Of a stretch of 64,000 nt of DNA, positions 34,482 to 43,739 are shown one piece after another. The notes under the pieces are model-generated. The model worked only from the letters and a program-made list of their open reading frames with translations, did no database searches and had not been told where the DNA came from. The number at the start of each line of letters is the position of its first letter. Position 1 is the first letter of the stretch. The translations under genes and the position numbers were made by a program. Source of the DNA: Gnetum montanum (taxonomy: Eukaryota; Streptophyta; Gnetopsida; Gnetales; Gnetaceae); contig MNCI01002312.1 in the NCBI GenBank assembly GCA_015680685.1, forward strand, positions 151,305 through 215,304. The letters are read 5' to 3'.

Positions 34482-34592
34482 GTGACAAGCGACTTGAAGA
34501 ATTTATTTCGTGAATTGTTTATTCGACAAGGTTTTGAATACGATTATGTTTTTGACTGGATCATCTTAAAGCACCAACAATCACAGAGTTCT
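34482..34592 (+). pseudogene. Fragment of casein kinase 1 (end of the kinase domain)
   Basis: [20 protein letters not shown] followed by [15 protein letters not shown] matches the last helices of plant CK1-like kinases, where D-L-K-x-L-F-R-(D/E)-L-F-I-R-(E/Q)-G-F is strongly conserved. Only about 37 codons are kept, with no ATP site or catalytic loop. No stop lies within it, but it is far too short to act. Confidence 0.8.
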
Positions 34593-34762
34593 AGATCAGT
34601 GCCGAAACTTTTGTCGGTACAGCAAGATCCGGGTACTGCAATCATCTGCTACATTTGGTGAGCTACCGGCACTGTTCATGAACAAATTGAAACTGCCGAA
34701 TTGCCAGAAAGGCTCAGTGCGATGAGCTTCGTCAGATGTCCGATAGCAGGCATAATAATCCC
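34593..34762. other. Unassigned segment between the CK1 and HD-ZIP fragments
   Basis: About 170 bases with the same higher GC as the flanking exon pieces, so it probably comes from another transcript. The plus strand gives [20 protein letters not shown]; the minus strand gives [19 protein letters not shown] could not place either. A further unplaced stretch of about 60 bases lies at 34021-34085. Confidence 0.4.
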
Positions 34763-35250
34763 CTCCAAGTCTTCCAGTTCCTTCATGACGAAAATCTCCG
34801 CAATGACTGGGATATTCTGTTGAATGGTGGAATGGTGCAGGAAATGGCGCACATTGCAAACAAGCGAGAATAATAAAAAAGACTGCGTATCACTGTTGCG
34901 CATGAACAACCATAATTGGAACCAGGGGAAATGTTAATCCTGCAAGAAAGCAGCACGGATGCATCGGGCTTATACGTGATCTACGCTTTGGTGGATATCG
35001 TGGCCATGAATGTAGTATTCAGCGGCGGAGATCCCGACTACGTGGCTCTCCTTCCATCAGGATTTGCCATTTACCGGATGGCACGCGCTCACAACTTCCA
35101 GATTCTGATAAATTCTCGTCTACGGCTGGCTCAGCCGGTGGTGGTGGTGCTACTGTTGGAGGATCTCTGCTCACAGTAGCATTTCAGATTTTTGTTGATT
35201 CAGCTTCCACAGTGAAGCTTTCTCTTGGCTCCGTTGCAACTGTTAACAGT
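34763..35250 (+). pseudogene. Fragment of a class IV HD-ZIP transcription factor (START domain region)
   Basis: [20 protein letters not shown] and [13 protein letters not shown], then (shifted) [16 protein letters not shown], (shifted) [40 protein letters not shown] and LPSGFAI, (shifted) [17 protein letters not shown] and KLSLGSVATVNS. This is the START-domain half and following region of the GL2/ATML1/PDF2 group, epidermal regulators. The homeodomain and zipper are not present. At least three frameshifts and a double TAA break it. The run is colinear with the protein and shows no intron. Confidence 0.9.
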
Positions 35251-35630
35251 GAAAATCCACTACCAGTGCTCAATTCTACCATCACAACGGCGAGCGGCAG
35301 CGACGTAACTCGTAAAATGAAAGATAGGCGTTTCAGAGAGGACACCGACGTGAACGCAACAATCGCTTCGTCGGTTGCGATTTCGAGTCATGTGATTCGG
35401 ACGGCGGCCCTGGCCCTTAGATATGTATTGAAGGATGAATAATTTTGGTAACTGAAGTTCATGAGGAAGCACAGGTTGTTATAACAAATTTGAATGGAGC
35501 TGAGCTCTTAACGCAGACCATATCTGTTGACTGGGCCTTCAGCAATGACCCTTTTAGCCGTAAAACAGTCAGGAGGAGGTCACCACGCGGTGGTCATCTA
35601 TCTAGGAGTCCAGCGAGGAGAAGATATTAG
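35251..35630 (+). pseudogene. Y14: Y14 (RBM8A) exon-junction protein, internally deleted copy
   Basis: Starts NPLPVLNSTITTASGSD, DRRFRED, then (shifted) DFESCDSDGGPGP, IILVTEVHEEAQ, and jumps to ITNLNGAELLTQTISVDWAF and SPRGGHLSRSPARRRY with the natural stop at 35628-35630. Y14 binds MAGO in the exon junction complex. The middle of the RRM is missing: the normal protein has EEAQ twice, and this copy joins the first to what follows the second, consistent with deletion between two short repeats. Stops and a frameshift also occur in the first half. About 200 bases of likely 3' UTR may follow. Confidence 0.9.
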
Positions 35631-35857
35631 ATATCTTTGACTATATCCCTACTTAAAGGCTTGGTGAAAGTGTTTATGTATGATTTTCATACAACTTTTT
35701 CTATAAGTTTTACATTTTTGTGGTGAATTTACCGTTTAAAAGTAAAGTATTAAGAAGCATGGTATGGCAATCCATACCTCTTAACATGTTTTTGCTTATG
35801 TATTATTAAACGTTTGAACAAAGCTTAAAAATGTTACTATAAAAAAAGAAGAAATTA

Positions 35858-37204
35858 TGTCATTGTTATCCAAGAGGACACTTGGCAACTATAGCTTGTA
35901 TTTCTATGGCAGTTAGGAATAAATACCATGGTGGTTGTAATTAATTCTCATTATTTTTTATGATGGTCATAACTAACTCCCATAATACTTATAACACACC
36001 TTAATCTCTTATGATGATTCTAACTACCATGAAGCCACTATAAAAAGAGCTTCAAGTGTAGAATAGAAAGGAAGGGGGGGAACTTGGAAGAAAACATATT
36101 TGAAGATTACTTGTAAGAATGGTTTGTTGATTGCATCATCAATCCATTTGCTTTGTTTAAATCTTGTGAGTTTTTTTCTTCCCATTTTCTCTTAGTTGGT
36201 TAGCTAATGATTTAGATAGTTATGTGCTTGCCATTTAATTTTGGGATTTTTGATTGCTATTATAATTTTATTTCCACATAATTCTAGACTTCTATTTGGT
36301 TGCCATATAAGAGCTTATGTTGTCTTTTGAAAAACATCTTGAGCAATTTAATAGTAATGTCTTTATGAAATTGCCTGTTTGAGTCTAGAGGGTTTAGAAA
36401 ATCTTTGATATTTTGAGTTGACTTGAAATAGCTTCAATTTTTAAAATCTTTTCCTTGATGTTTCAATTTTAAGATTGTTAAATCTTTTCCTATAGTTGTG
36501 TTATTTGCAATTTTGACAACTATATAACTAGGCAAATAATAGCTTGTATTTTGTCATTTACAAAGCATTTTGGTAGTTTAATGAGAGCATCTTTAATAAA
36601 ATTGCTTGTTGAGCTTAGAGGATTTGAACAATTTGTAACACTTTAGATTGAATTGGAATAACTTTATTTCAAAGGGTTTTCTCATGTTCAATTTATCTCA
36701 CATAAATATTTGAGATTTCACACAAATATGCTTTTCTTTCTTCTTCTCTTTTAAATTTCATTGAATCTTGCTCTATTTCTATTTTTCTTACAGATCTTTC
36801 TATGTGAGGAAAACTAGGAGTAGATTTCTATAGAATTGTGCTTAAGAATTTTAATAAAATTTTATGTTTCAAGCAACATGCTATAGCGACTATATAAATT
36901 ATGTGACTTGACAAAACATGAATCTTTAATGACTCAGTATTCAACAAGGTTAGTTGAATTTCTGTTATAATGGCCAATTATAGTTTCATACACAAACCTA
37001 AGCATTTTAACATTCGTAATATCAAACACACATTTATATTTAGTTCGCTCTATTACCACTGAGTTTATTTGATGGCATCTAGGCCTTGGTGTTTCCAGAG
37101 ACTAGTAAACACCTAAACTCAAGTTTGAAGGAACACCTTCATTTCCTATGATCCTAGTCATGAGACTAAAGGAAAACCTTGGTGGTCCCAAATGGTCACC
37201 AACA
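35858..37204 (+). repeat. LTR of the element A family (possible start at 35858)
   Basis: The end (36885-37204) matches 1-317. A purine run AAAAAAAGAAGAAA (35841-35854) and TGTCATTGTT at 35858 could be PPT and LTR start. Alternatively the LTR begins at 33572. The U3 includes several TATGATGRTYATAACTA-like units around 35960-36030. Confidence 0.55.
36038..36047 (+). promoter_or_regulatory. TATA box of the element A family LTR
   Basis: CTATAAAAAG in the context GCCACTATAAAAAGAGC, typical of a plant LTR promoter. RNA start would lie about 30 bases downstream. Confidence 0.55.
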
Positions 37205-37290
37205 CATTTATTTTAGTATAAATTTTTGAGTTATTATTCAAATTCATACTTTGTTGATTTTTGGTTAACTTGTGTTTTGTTGTGGTATAG

Positions 37291-37362
37291 GGACGAAGTT
37301 ACGCTGATCGCCCTAGCGAAGAAGGTGGAAGTGCTCTTGAAGCCCCTCCAGAAGCCCCTTAG
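37291..37362 (+). pseudogene. Last exon of the cassette gene (C')
   Basis: After acceptor GTGGTATAG (37290) it reads GRSYADRPSEEGGSALEAPP and ends in TAG at 37360. The C copy's last exon (11869-11807, minus strand) is DPNGGAGPSGTRYEDVGEGL then TAG. Both are short, charged and glycine-rich, and both follow a matching intron. Confidence 0.5.
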
Positions 37363-37639
37363 TACCATCTATTGGTCATTGCTCTATGGTTATCTCATTG
37401 GTTTTAGTTGTTAACATTGTTTATGTTTTGATGTATTGGCTAGTGTTAGCCATTGATGTGTTGAGAGTAGTTTATTATTTAGACTTTGATGGTTACTATG
37501 TTGTAGACATTGGATACTTATTATTTTTAAATTTTAATTTGGTTTATATGTTCTAAAAGTTTAGTATTTCATATACGTTTAATGTTCTACGTTTTCATTT
37601 ATGTCATAGGTTATGTTGGTTAACCTATAAAATGACCAT

Positions 37640-37824
37640 AATGTAAACTAGGTTGTAATGGTTATAAAAGGTTTGCTGGTTTTAGGCCATGGCAAGCCCC
37701 ACATGATGTTTTGCCAATTTAAGGCCATGGTAGGCCATATGTTTTTGCTAGTATTAGGCCATGGTAGGCCACATGTTTCAATTTGCCAATTTTAGGCCAT
37801 AGCGGGGTGCATGTTTTTAGTAGT
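37640..37824 (-). repeat. GGCCTAAAACTGGC-type repeats of C' (part 1)
   Basis: Plus strand shows TTTTAGGCCATGGCA, TTTAAGGCCATGGTAGG, ATTAGGCCATGGTAGG and TTTTAGGCCATAGCGG, about 45 bases apart. The array is interrupted by E' and resumes at 46589-46625 (TTTTAGGACATGGTAGGCC). Confidence 0.65.
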
Positions 37825-38687
37825 TGATGGGACGTGATATCGCATGGACCGCGATATCGTGTACGCAATATCGCGGTCGTTGCAATATCGCATCCCTCGC
37901 GATATCGTGTACACGATATCGCATCTTCCCCTGTGATATCACGTATGCGATATCACAGTGCACTGTCATATCTATAAATAAGAGGTGGCTCTCCCTTATT
38001 TCCTCATCCTAGGTTAGACAGTAAGGAAACTCTGGCAGATTGATCACTCTAGAGATAGAATATTTTCCATGTACCCGTAGTAGGAGTCCTAAAGCGAACG
38101 GATCTTTATTCAAGCAAACATTGTACCTGAACACAAGTTTGTGTATGGAAATAAAGATGAGCTTCTTGGATAAACCTTGCAGTGCATGGAATAAGATTTT
38201 ATTATTGTTATTTATTACTTGTTATTTCTTACCTGTTATTTACTATTTTCCTTCTCAACCCTTCTCTCCTAGTTAAGTGCCTCAGTACGACTGCTTTGAG
38301 CACATGCATTATGCGTGGTGATCCCAACAACAATTAGCATTTAGTAGCTGTGGTTGCATCGGTTCAGGGTGTGTACGGTAAGTGGGAACGGATGCTGACA
38401 CTAGGTAATTTATACTTAGTTCATTAGTTAGAGTTAGTAATTAGTTTCTCAACCCTTTACCTTGTTAGCATATGAGATAACAACATAAAAAACTATAAAA
38501 ATCATATACCTCGGACTTACTTAACCATACACCGTGACAACTACAAGTAAGTCTGGGAAGACAACGGATGATTAACCCTAAGTGTTCCATGGGGTGTGTA
38601 GGCACTTAGTCTATAGAGTTCGACCAGATCGCATGTGCTATGCTCATATTCGTATGGTTGAGTGTAGGGGTATCTCGCCACTCATCA
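37825..38687 (+). repeat. 5' LTR of element E'
   Basis: TGATGGGACGTGATATCGC at the start, TATA box TCTATAAATA at 37971-37980, end CCACTCATCA followed by the PBS. It is longer than the 3' LTR mainly because of the GATATC array. Confidence 0.85.
37838..37957 (+). repeat. Array of GCGATATCGC palindromes in the U3 of E'
   Basis: Eight (G/A)ATATC(G/A)C-type sites in about 120 bases, many within CGCGATATCGTG or ACGATATCGC contexts, 12-22 bases apart, directly upstream of the TATA box. The 3' LTR has only two full copies and one partial one in the same place (45808-45858). Confidence 0.75.
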
Positions 38688-38688
38688 T

Positions 38689-38706
38689 TGGCATCGTTGC
38701 CGGGTG
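38689..38706 (+). other. Primer binding site of element E'
   Basis: TGGCATCGTTGCCGGGTG two bases after the LTR end. It resembles the TGGCGCCGTTGCCGGGG-type PBS common in Athila/Tat elements. Confidence 0.7.
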
Positions 38707-38730
38707 TACTGACCTAAATCATCAGTGTAA

Positions 38731-40400
38731 TGTTGGAAAGGAAACAAACACCAAGAGATCGTCAGGCAGCCATAGCTAACCCTCCCTTCACCCAAGGGCA
38801 AGCTAGAAAAGTAAACAAAGGCAGAGTGCCTTGGATGGTTTGCACACAAATCAACCAAGGACTTCCCCGAGTCTAAGCTATGGCTAGCACTGAGGTTATT
38901 GTAAACGATGTTTTAAAACATGTAAATGCGCGTAAAATGTAAACATGAGTCATAAGACATAAGACGTAAATGTAAAAGTAAGGCGTAAACAAAACGTACA
39001 CTATAAACTAAACATAAACTGAATGTAAGAAGAAATGTAAACAGAACGTAAAACAGAAAACGAAAATAATGTTTGGTTGGAAAAACAGAAATGATGTATT
39101 ACTTAGAAAAGATGTGCACCAGTCAAAGCGTAGCTACATGTAGATGACAAGTCGAATGCCTAGCCCTGGGATGATGTAACATGATGATGTGATGATGTGA
39201 TGTGATGAATGTGAGAAATTCTTGGATGCCATAAGTCAGGTGTGCCGAGCACCCAAGGATTGCTAGTTCTGTACTTTCTTAGAATTGCCAATGTCTCCAA
39301 AATGCCAACCTCCCCCCCTTTTTTGTGAATTGATAAGGTATTTATAGGGTTGGACTGGGTTCTGGCACAGAATTCTAGAATGGAATCAATGGCTGGGAGA
39401 TGAAAGGAAAGCGGATCTAGTGACATGTATCCAATGGACAGTTGTGGTTGGGTTGGATGCGTGCTGACGAGAGTTGGATGTGTGTCAGATAGTTGTGCAC
39501 GAGTTGGATGTGTGTCAGAAAGCTACATTCTTGACCAAGTACATCGCTTTTTACAATTTATGAGTTATTCAGGCCCATGAAAGTACATTCGATTTAGATC
39601 GTGAGGGCTTGACAATCCCACAAATAAAGATTTACAACGAAATGTACAATAAGAGAAATTCAACCCCTGCTCACTTGACCATGGAACAACTGCTCCAGGA
39701 TGTTTGAGGCATCTTTGTTTAACCAGGGCTTCCAACGTGAGTTGTCTAGGCTTCCACTTGTCTTTAGTGTGCGTTTGAAGTGCTTTTGTTGGGGCATGAA
39801 CAATGTTTACGTTGATGAATAGTGTTCACGTAGATGAATAGTGTTTACGTTGATGAATAGTATTTACGTTGATGAATAGTATTTACGCTAATGAATAGTG
39901 TTTACATTGATGAATAGTATTCACTTATGAATAGTGTTTATGATGATGCTTACGCTTTGCAGCGTAAGAAAATGTAGCCCCAGCGTAATCAACTAAAAAT
40001 ACCTCATTTAAGGCCCAAATTTTGATTTTCTGGAGGCTAGGGACTACTAGGGACCTTGGTGAAGGTCATGGAGGGTCCTTGTGCTTGGTTTTGGCCTATT
40101 TTGACTCAGTTTTGGGGCTCCAAAAGTTGGTGACGTTGATCCTTACGTTGTGCAGTGTTAACAAAGTGTACTTAGCCAAAATAGCACTTTTTGACCTTAA
40201 AACTGATGATTCTTGACACCGAGACATGTCGTCGTGATCTATGGGCACTAGGGGGACCTTGCTTTCTCCATGTTGGGCTGCTTGAAGCTGTTTCAGAGGC
40301 TCTAAAGTTGTCTGGAAGTGTTGCTGAAATTTTTGTGGTGTTTCATCGAGGACTAAGTATTTGTGCGCTGAATAGAATATAGGATATCACTCAAATTGTT
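38731..40400 (-). mobile_element. Probable LTR-like insertion in the leader of E', minus strand
   Basis: Element E has only about 170 bases between PBS and gag, whereas E' has about 1.8 kb. Within it, a minus-strand TATA box CTATAAATACC (39347-39337) and the plus-strand terminus TGTTGGAAAGG at 38731 suggest a reverse-oriented LTR. The right end and a target-site duplication could not be fixed. CGTAAAC-type short repeats fill 38900-39060. No protein was recognised. Confidence 0.35.
39799..39935. repeat. Tandem repeat TTTACGTTGATGAATAGT
   Basis: Seven or so units of about 20 bases (TTTACGTTGATGAATAGTG and variants with TTCACGTAGATG, TTTACGCTAATG, TTTACATTGATG), ending in a truncated unit. It lies inside the probable insertion. 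Confidence 0.75.
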
Positions 40401-40559
40401 GGGAGCCTAAACAAACCTTCGGGTTAATTAAAAGAAAAATTATATAACGGTAAATTAGCACACCGAATTAAATCACAATGTCTTCTTCTCATAAGAGAAA
40501 CTCACCACCTAGGGATCATACAAAGAACAGTTGACAATCAAAAACACATAACCTAAATC

Positions 40560-42914
40560 CGCTAGTTCCTCAACAATATAGGGTGGAATATACTCATCCT
40601 GATGAGTATATTCCCAATTTTACTTTTATCTTCCATCAAGATGAACAGATGCACTGGAGAGACTTGCATGGTAACATAGTGTTACCTCCGGATTGGATAG
40701 TCCCAAACATTCTTCTCCATGCCTTGGCATAGATTGGCATGACAGAATTATACACTAAATACGTTATGGGTGATTTTGACATAAGGGACTACCATCCCAC
40801 AGCTTTACAACGTATGAGGGACTCAAGGCAAGAGAGCCAACATACCCTATTGAAGGGCAAAGTCCTGCACGTCCTTAGTGAAATTAGAGATGGTGAACCA
40901 TTTATAACGGGTTCGCTATCAAAAGATCTTTCCCCTCCTAACGATAATAAAGAGGTTGGATATCAGAACTTATGATCAATGATACACAACCCTGGTCCTA
41001 ATCCCCGTGAACACCAATTGTTCACAGAGGGAACAAAAACTCATAATAAGGATGGGCACTTAGATCGTCACCACGATCAGGGCCGTAGCAGCCAAAGAGA
41101 AGGTAGAAAACATCGTCATGGCGATGGTTCTCCTTCTTCTTCTCCTTCTTCACATCACTCACCCTCTCCTTCCACATATGGGTGCAGCCACCATGAACAT
41201 AATAGTGAGGATAGAGGTAGGAAAAATGAGAGACCTCGATGAGAGGGTTGAGAGAGAGGAAAAGGGCATGAATGAAGGGAAAGTAGGGAACAACGAAGAC
41301 ATCATAGGTGTTATGAAAGAGATGATCATGAAGAGCCCCTACTTGCCACTCGAAGTATGCTCAACATAATAGAGGCTGTAAGAATTCCAACAAGGCATTT
41401 AAGAGATAGTCGGATCAAGTGTTTAGACATGAACAATATCCCACATTTTGAAGGGGGATACAATTAAGATCTGCAACATCATTTACAAGCATTCCACGAT
41501 GCCTGTGCCTTGCAAAACATAGAAAACAAGTGGCAAAAACTAAAGTTATTTTCCAGAACACTCACCAAGGCAACAGAGACTTGGTATTGGTCCTTAGAGC
41601 CGGAGACCATTAGGAGGTGGAGTACAATGTTAGAACTCTTCAGCGATAAATATTAAACGTACTGCAGAGTGTCTAATTTGTGTAAGCAGATCCAAGGATG
41701 GAAGCAAGGTAATCATGAACCCTTGGATGCTGCCATGGGCCACTACTATGCATTGTTACATCATTGCTCGGGCCATGGTTATGCACAGTGGGATCAACTC
41801 CGCCACATCGTAGATGGGCTAAGGCATGAGACTAGAAGAACCCTTGGGACTTATGCTCAAGGGAGACTATCAAATCTCAGAGTCCATGAAGTACATCGCT
41901 TGTTGGACAAGTAGCAAAAGAAGAAGGTTAGCTATGAAAAAGAGAGAGTGTGGAAGAATATAACTATGATCCCTCCCTTTGAAAGAAGGGAGTGAAGTTT
42001 TGTGATGAGGAGAATGAGTCACCACTCGAAGAGTTGGTGAACCAAAAAACCTTGCTGATTCAAAAACTAACAACAGAAGTATTGGCTAAGATGGATCAAT
42101 TGTGGGATTCCTTAGACTCCAAATTTAAAACTATCTTGAAAATTGTAGAAGGGTCTAAGGTGGAACAAAGTAGTGACAAAGATAAGATAAAGCGGAGAAA
42201 TTTAGGCTCTGCACATAACAAGGGTAAGGGAAAAATTACCATCTCCTATGAGGTTGTGGATTCAGACACAAATGATGATGGTGGATGTGAGATTTGCCAT
42301 TATGATCACCCCAAGGGATGTTGTCCAATAATCTCACATCTACAAGAGTCTGGGGTGTATGCACATTACCCAAGACTCAACCAACGGCAAACACCCCGAA
42401 GATTACCTTATCCTCAAGGTAACCCAAAGGAGTTTCACCAACCACTAACATACTATCCAAGTGGAACTCCACCACAATCCATCAGAAAGCATCAGCAGTG
42501 GCAATATCCACAGTCATGGGGGATGCCACTGCCAACACAATAGTACCCTTACCAGAAGCCCAATCCATATGGTTATTATGTGCAATAGCCAGTTTCTCCA
42601 AGTGACTTTATGAGTCACACAACTCCCCAACGTCACTACCAAGTTCAGGAGTACTTTAGGAGGACTCCTTCTCCTACGGGAGGTGCCCCACATACTTACC
42701 ATCCTTCAACTCCATCCGCACCTTTTCCACCTATAGTTCCCATAACACATCCTACTCCAACAATGCAAGGGGAACTCCCTACTCAACCGCAGCAATGTAA
42801 TGCTACAAGAGCTGTAAATATTCAACTTGCTACTGGTTCTAACAACTATAAACAGAAAAGACCTTTCTTCAGAACCAAAAAGCCCAAAAAAGCTCTCACA
42901 ACAACAAGCGTTTA
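40560..42914 (+). pseudogene. gag of element E' (broken)
   Basis: HDACALQNIENKWQKLKLFS, RTLTKATETWYWSLEPETI, RWSTMLELFSDKY and GYAQWDQLRHIVDGLRHETR form the gag core (about 41490-41914). A long second half from 41992 has a putative zinc knuckle CEICHYDHPKGCC (from 42287) with spacing CX2CX3HX3C. A Pro/Gln-rich tail reaches about 42914. A few frameshifts and stops separate the parts. Element E repeats this order at 48600-50630. Confidence 0.8.
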
Positions 42915-42979
42915 AGCCCATGTACACTCCTTTGAGAAATAAAATTTCAGAGCCCCTTTCAGTCCAATAGCAGAGCTTC

Positions 42980-43500
42980 ATGCATACGGTTATGTTAACG
43001 CATACCGTAACTGACTGGATCAAGGTAAGTCACCTTCCTAGGAAACTATCTAACCTTGGGAGTCTCTTAATCTATTTACAAATCATCAGGAATAAACCAC
43101 ATAAGGCTCTTCTTGACTCAGGTTCGGGAGTCAACTTAATTTCACGAGAAATGTATCAAGCCTGAAACCTACCCCAACTGAAGAAGAGCAATATCCAACT
43201 AGAGTTGGTTGACCAGTCCATCATCATTCCTTTGGGATTGGTGGAAGACATTGTTACCACTATGTGTGGTTGGTCTTACCCAGCTAATTTCCTAGTGATT
43301 GAAGTCAACAACAACGAAGGGGATTGCCTAATTATAATGGGAAGGCTATGCTGAGTATAGTAGATGTGTACCTAGGGATCTGTGATCTTTCCTTGTAGAT
43401 ATCTAAGATAAATATTTATGGAAAGATCGAGAAGAATAAAGTTCCATGCATCACATATAGTGACTCATAGGGTGATGACATGGAAGAATGTTCAGCATTT
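42980..43500 (+). pseudogene. Protease of element E' (broken C-terminally)
   Basis: LIYLQIIRNKPHKALLDSGS with GVNLISREMYQ keeps the catalytic DSG. After one TGA it continues LPQLKKSNIQLELVDQ, IIPLGLVEDIVTTM and NEGDCLIIMGR, then several stops. Compared with E (57790-58200) the active site is better preserved. RT does not follow. Sequence resembling E 58300-58500 runs to about 43740 and then joins the 3' region. Confidence 0.8.
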
Positions 43501-43739
43501 CTTCCATGTAATCGGTGTGCCTAGTAAATACAAATTCAAAGGTACCTGTATGTAGCAATCACACCAGTAGTAGACACTCCGTGGTTTTGATAGCTACTAG
43601 GAAGAGCAAACTAATATGCATGGAACAAACTAAGAAAAATCATGCTAACAACGAAGGCATAGATACATTGGAATATGAGCGTTGCCAACTTCCACCCCTT
43701 AATCTAAGAACATCAGTTAGGAGAAGTTGGACACTTCTA

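Larger units (their letters stand above)
33572..37204 (+). mobile_element. LTR-type insertion carrying fragments of at least five host genes
   Basis: Begins TG, ends CA, flanked by CATTT on both sides. The right half (to 37204) is an LTR of the element A family with TATA at 36038-36047. The left half (about 33640-35630) is a more GC-rich mosaic: APS reductase, UDP-glycosyltransferase (reverse), casein kinase 1, an unassigned piece, HD-ZIP IV and Y14. No PBS, gag or pol is seen. Either it is a solo LTR whose U3 took up the gene pieces, or a chimeric element whose 5' LTR was almost deleted: TGATCATT at 33572 resembles TGTCATTG at 35858, where a purine run (35841-35854) precedes a possible LTR start. 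No intron-like breaks are seen in the pieces, which suggests capture from spliced RNA. Confidence 0.75.

Noticed and set aside
34596-34909. Two overlapping minus-strand ORFs (87 and 77 codons)
   Set aside because: The plus strand here encodes recognisable HD-ZIP IV sequence, so most of these are shadows. Only 34593-34762 remains unexplained.
33572-35858. Helitron or Pack-MULE origin of the mosaic
   Set aside because: I found no long terminal inverted repeat and no TC...CTRR ends with a 3' hairpin at its borders. The TG/CA ends and 5-base duplication favour an LTR unit, although a search by computer should confirm this.
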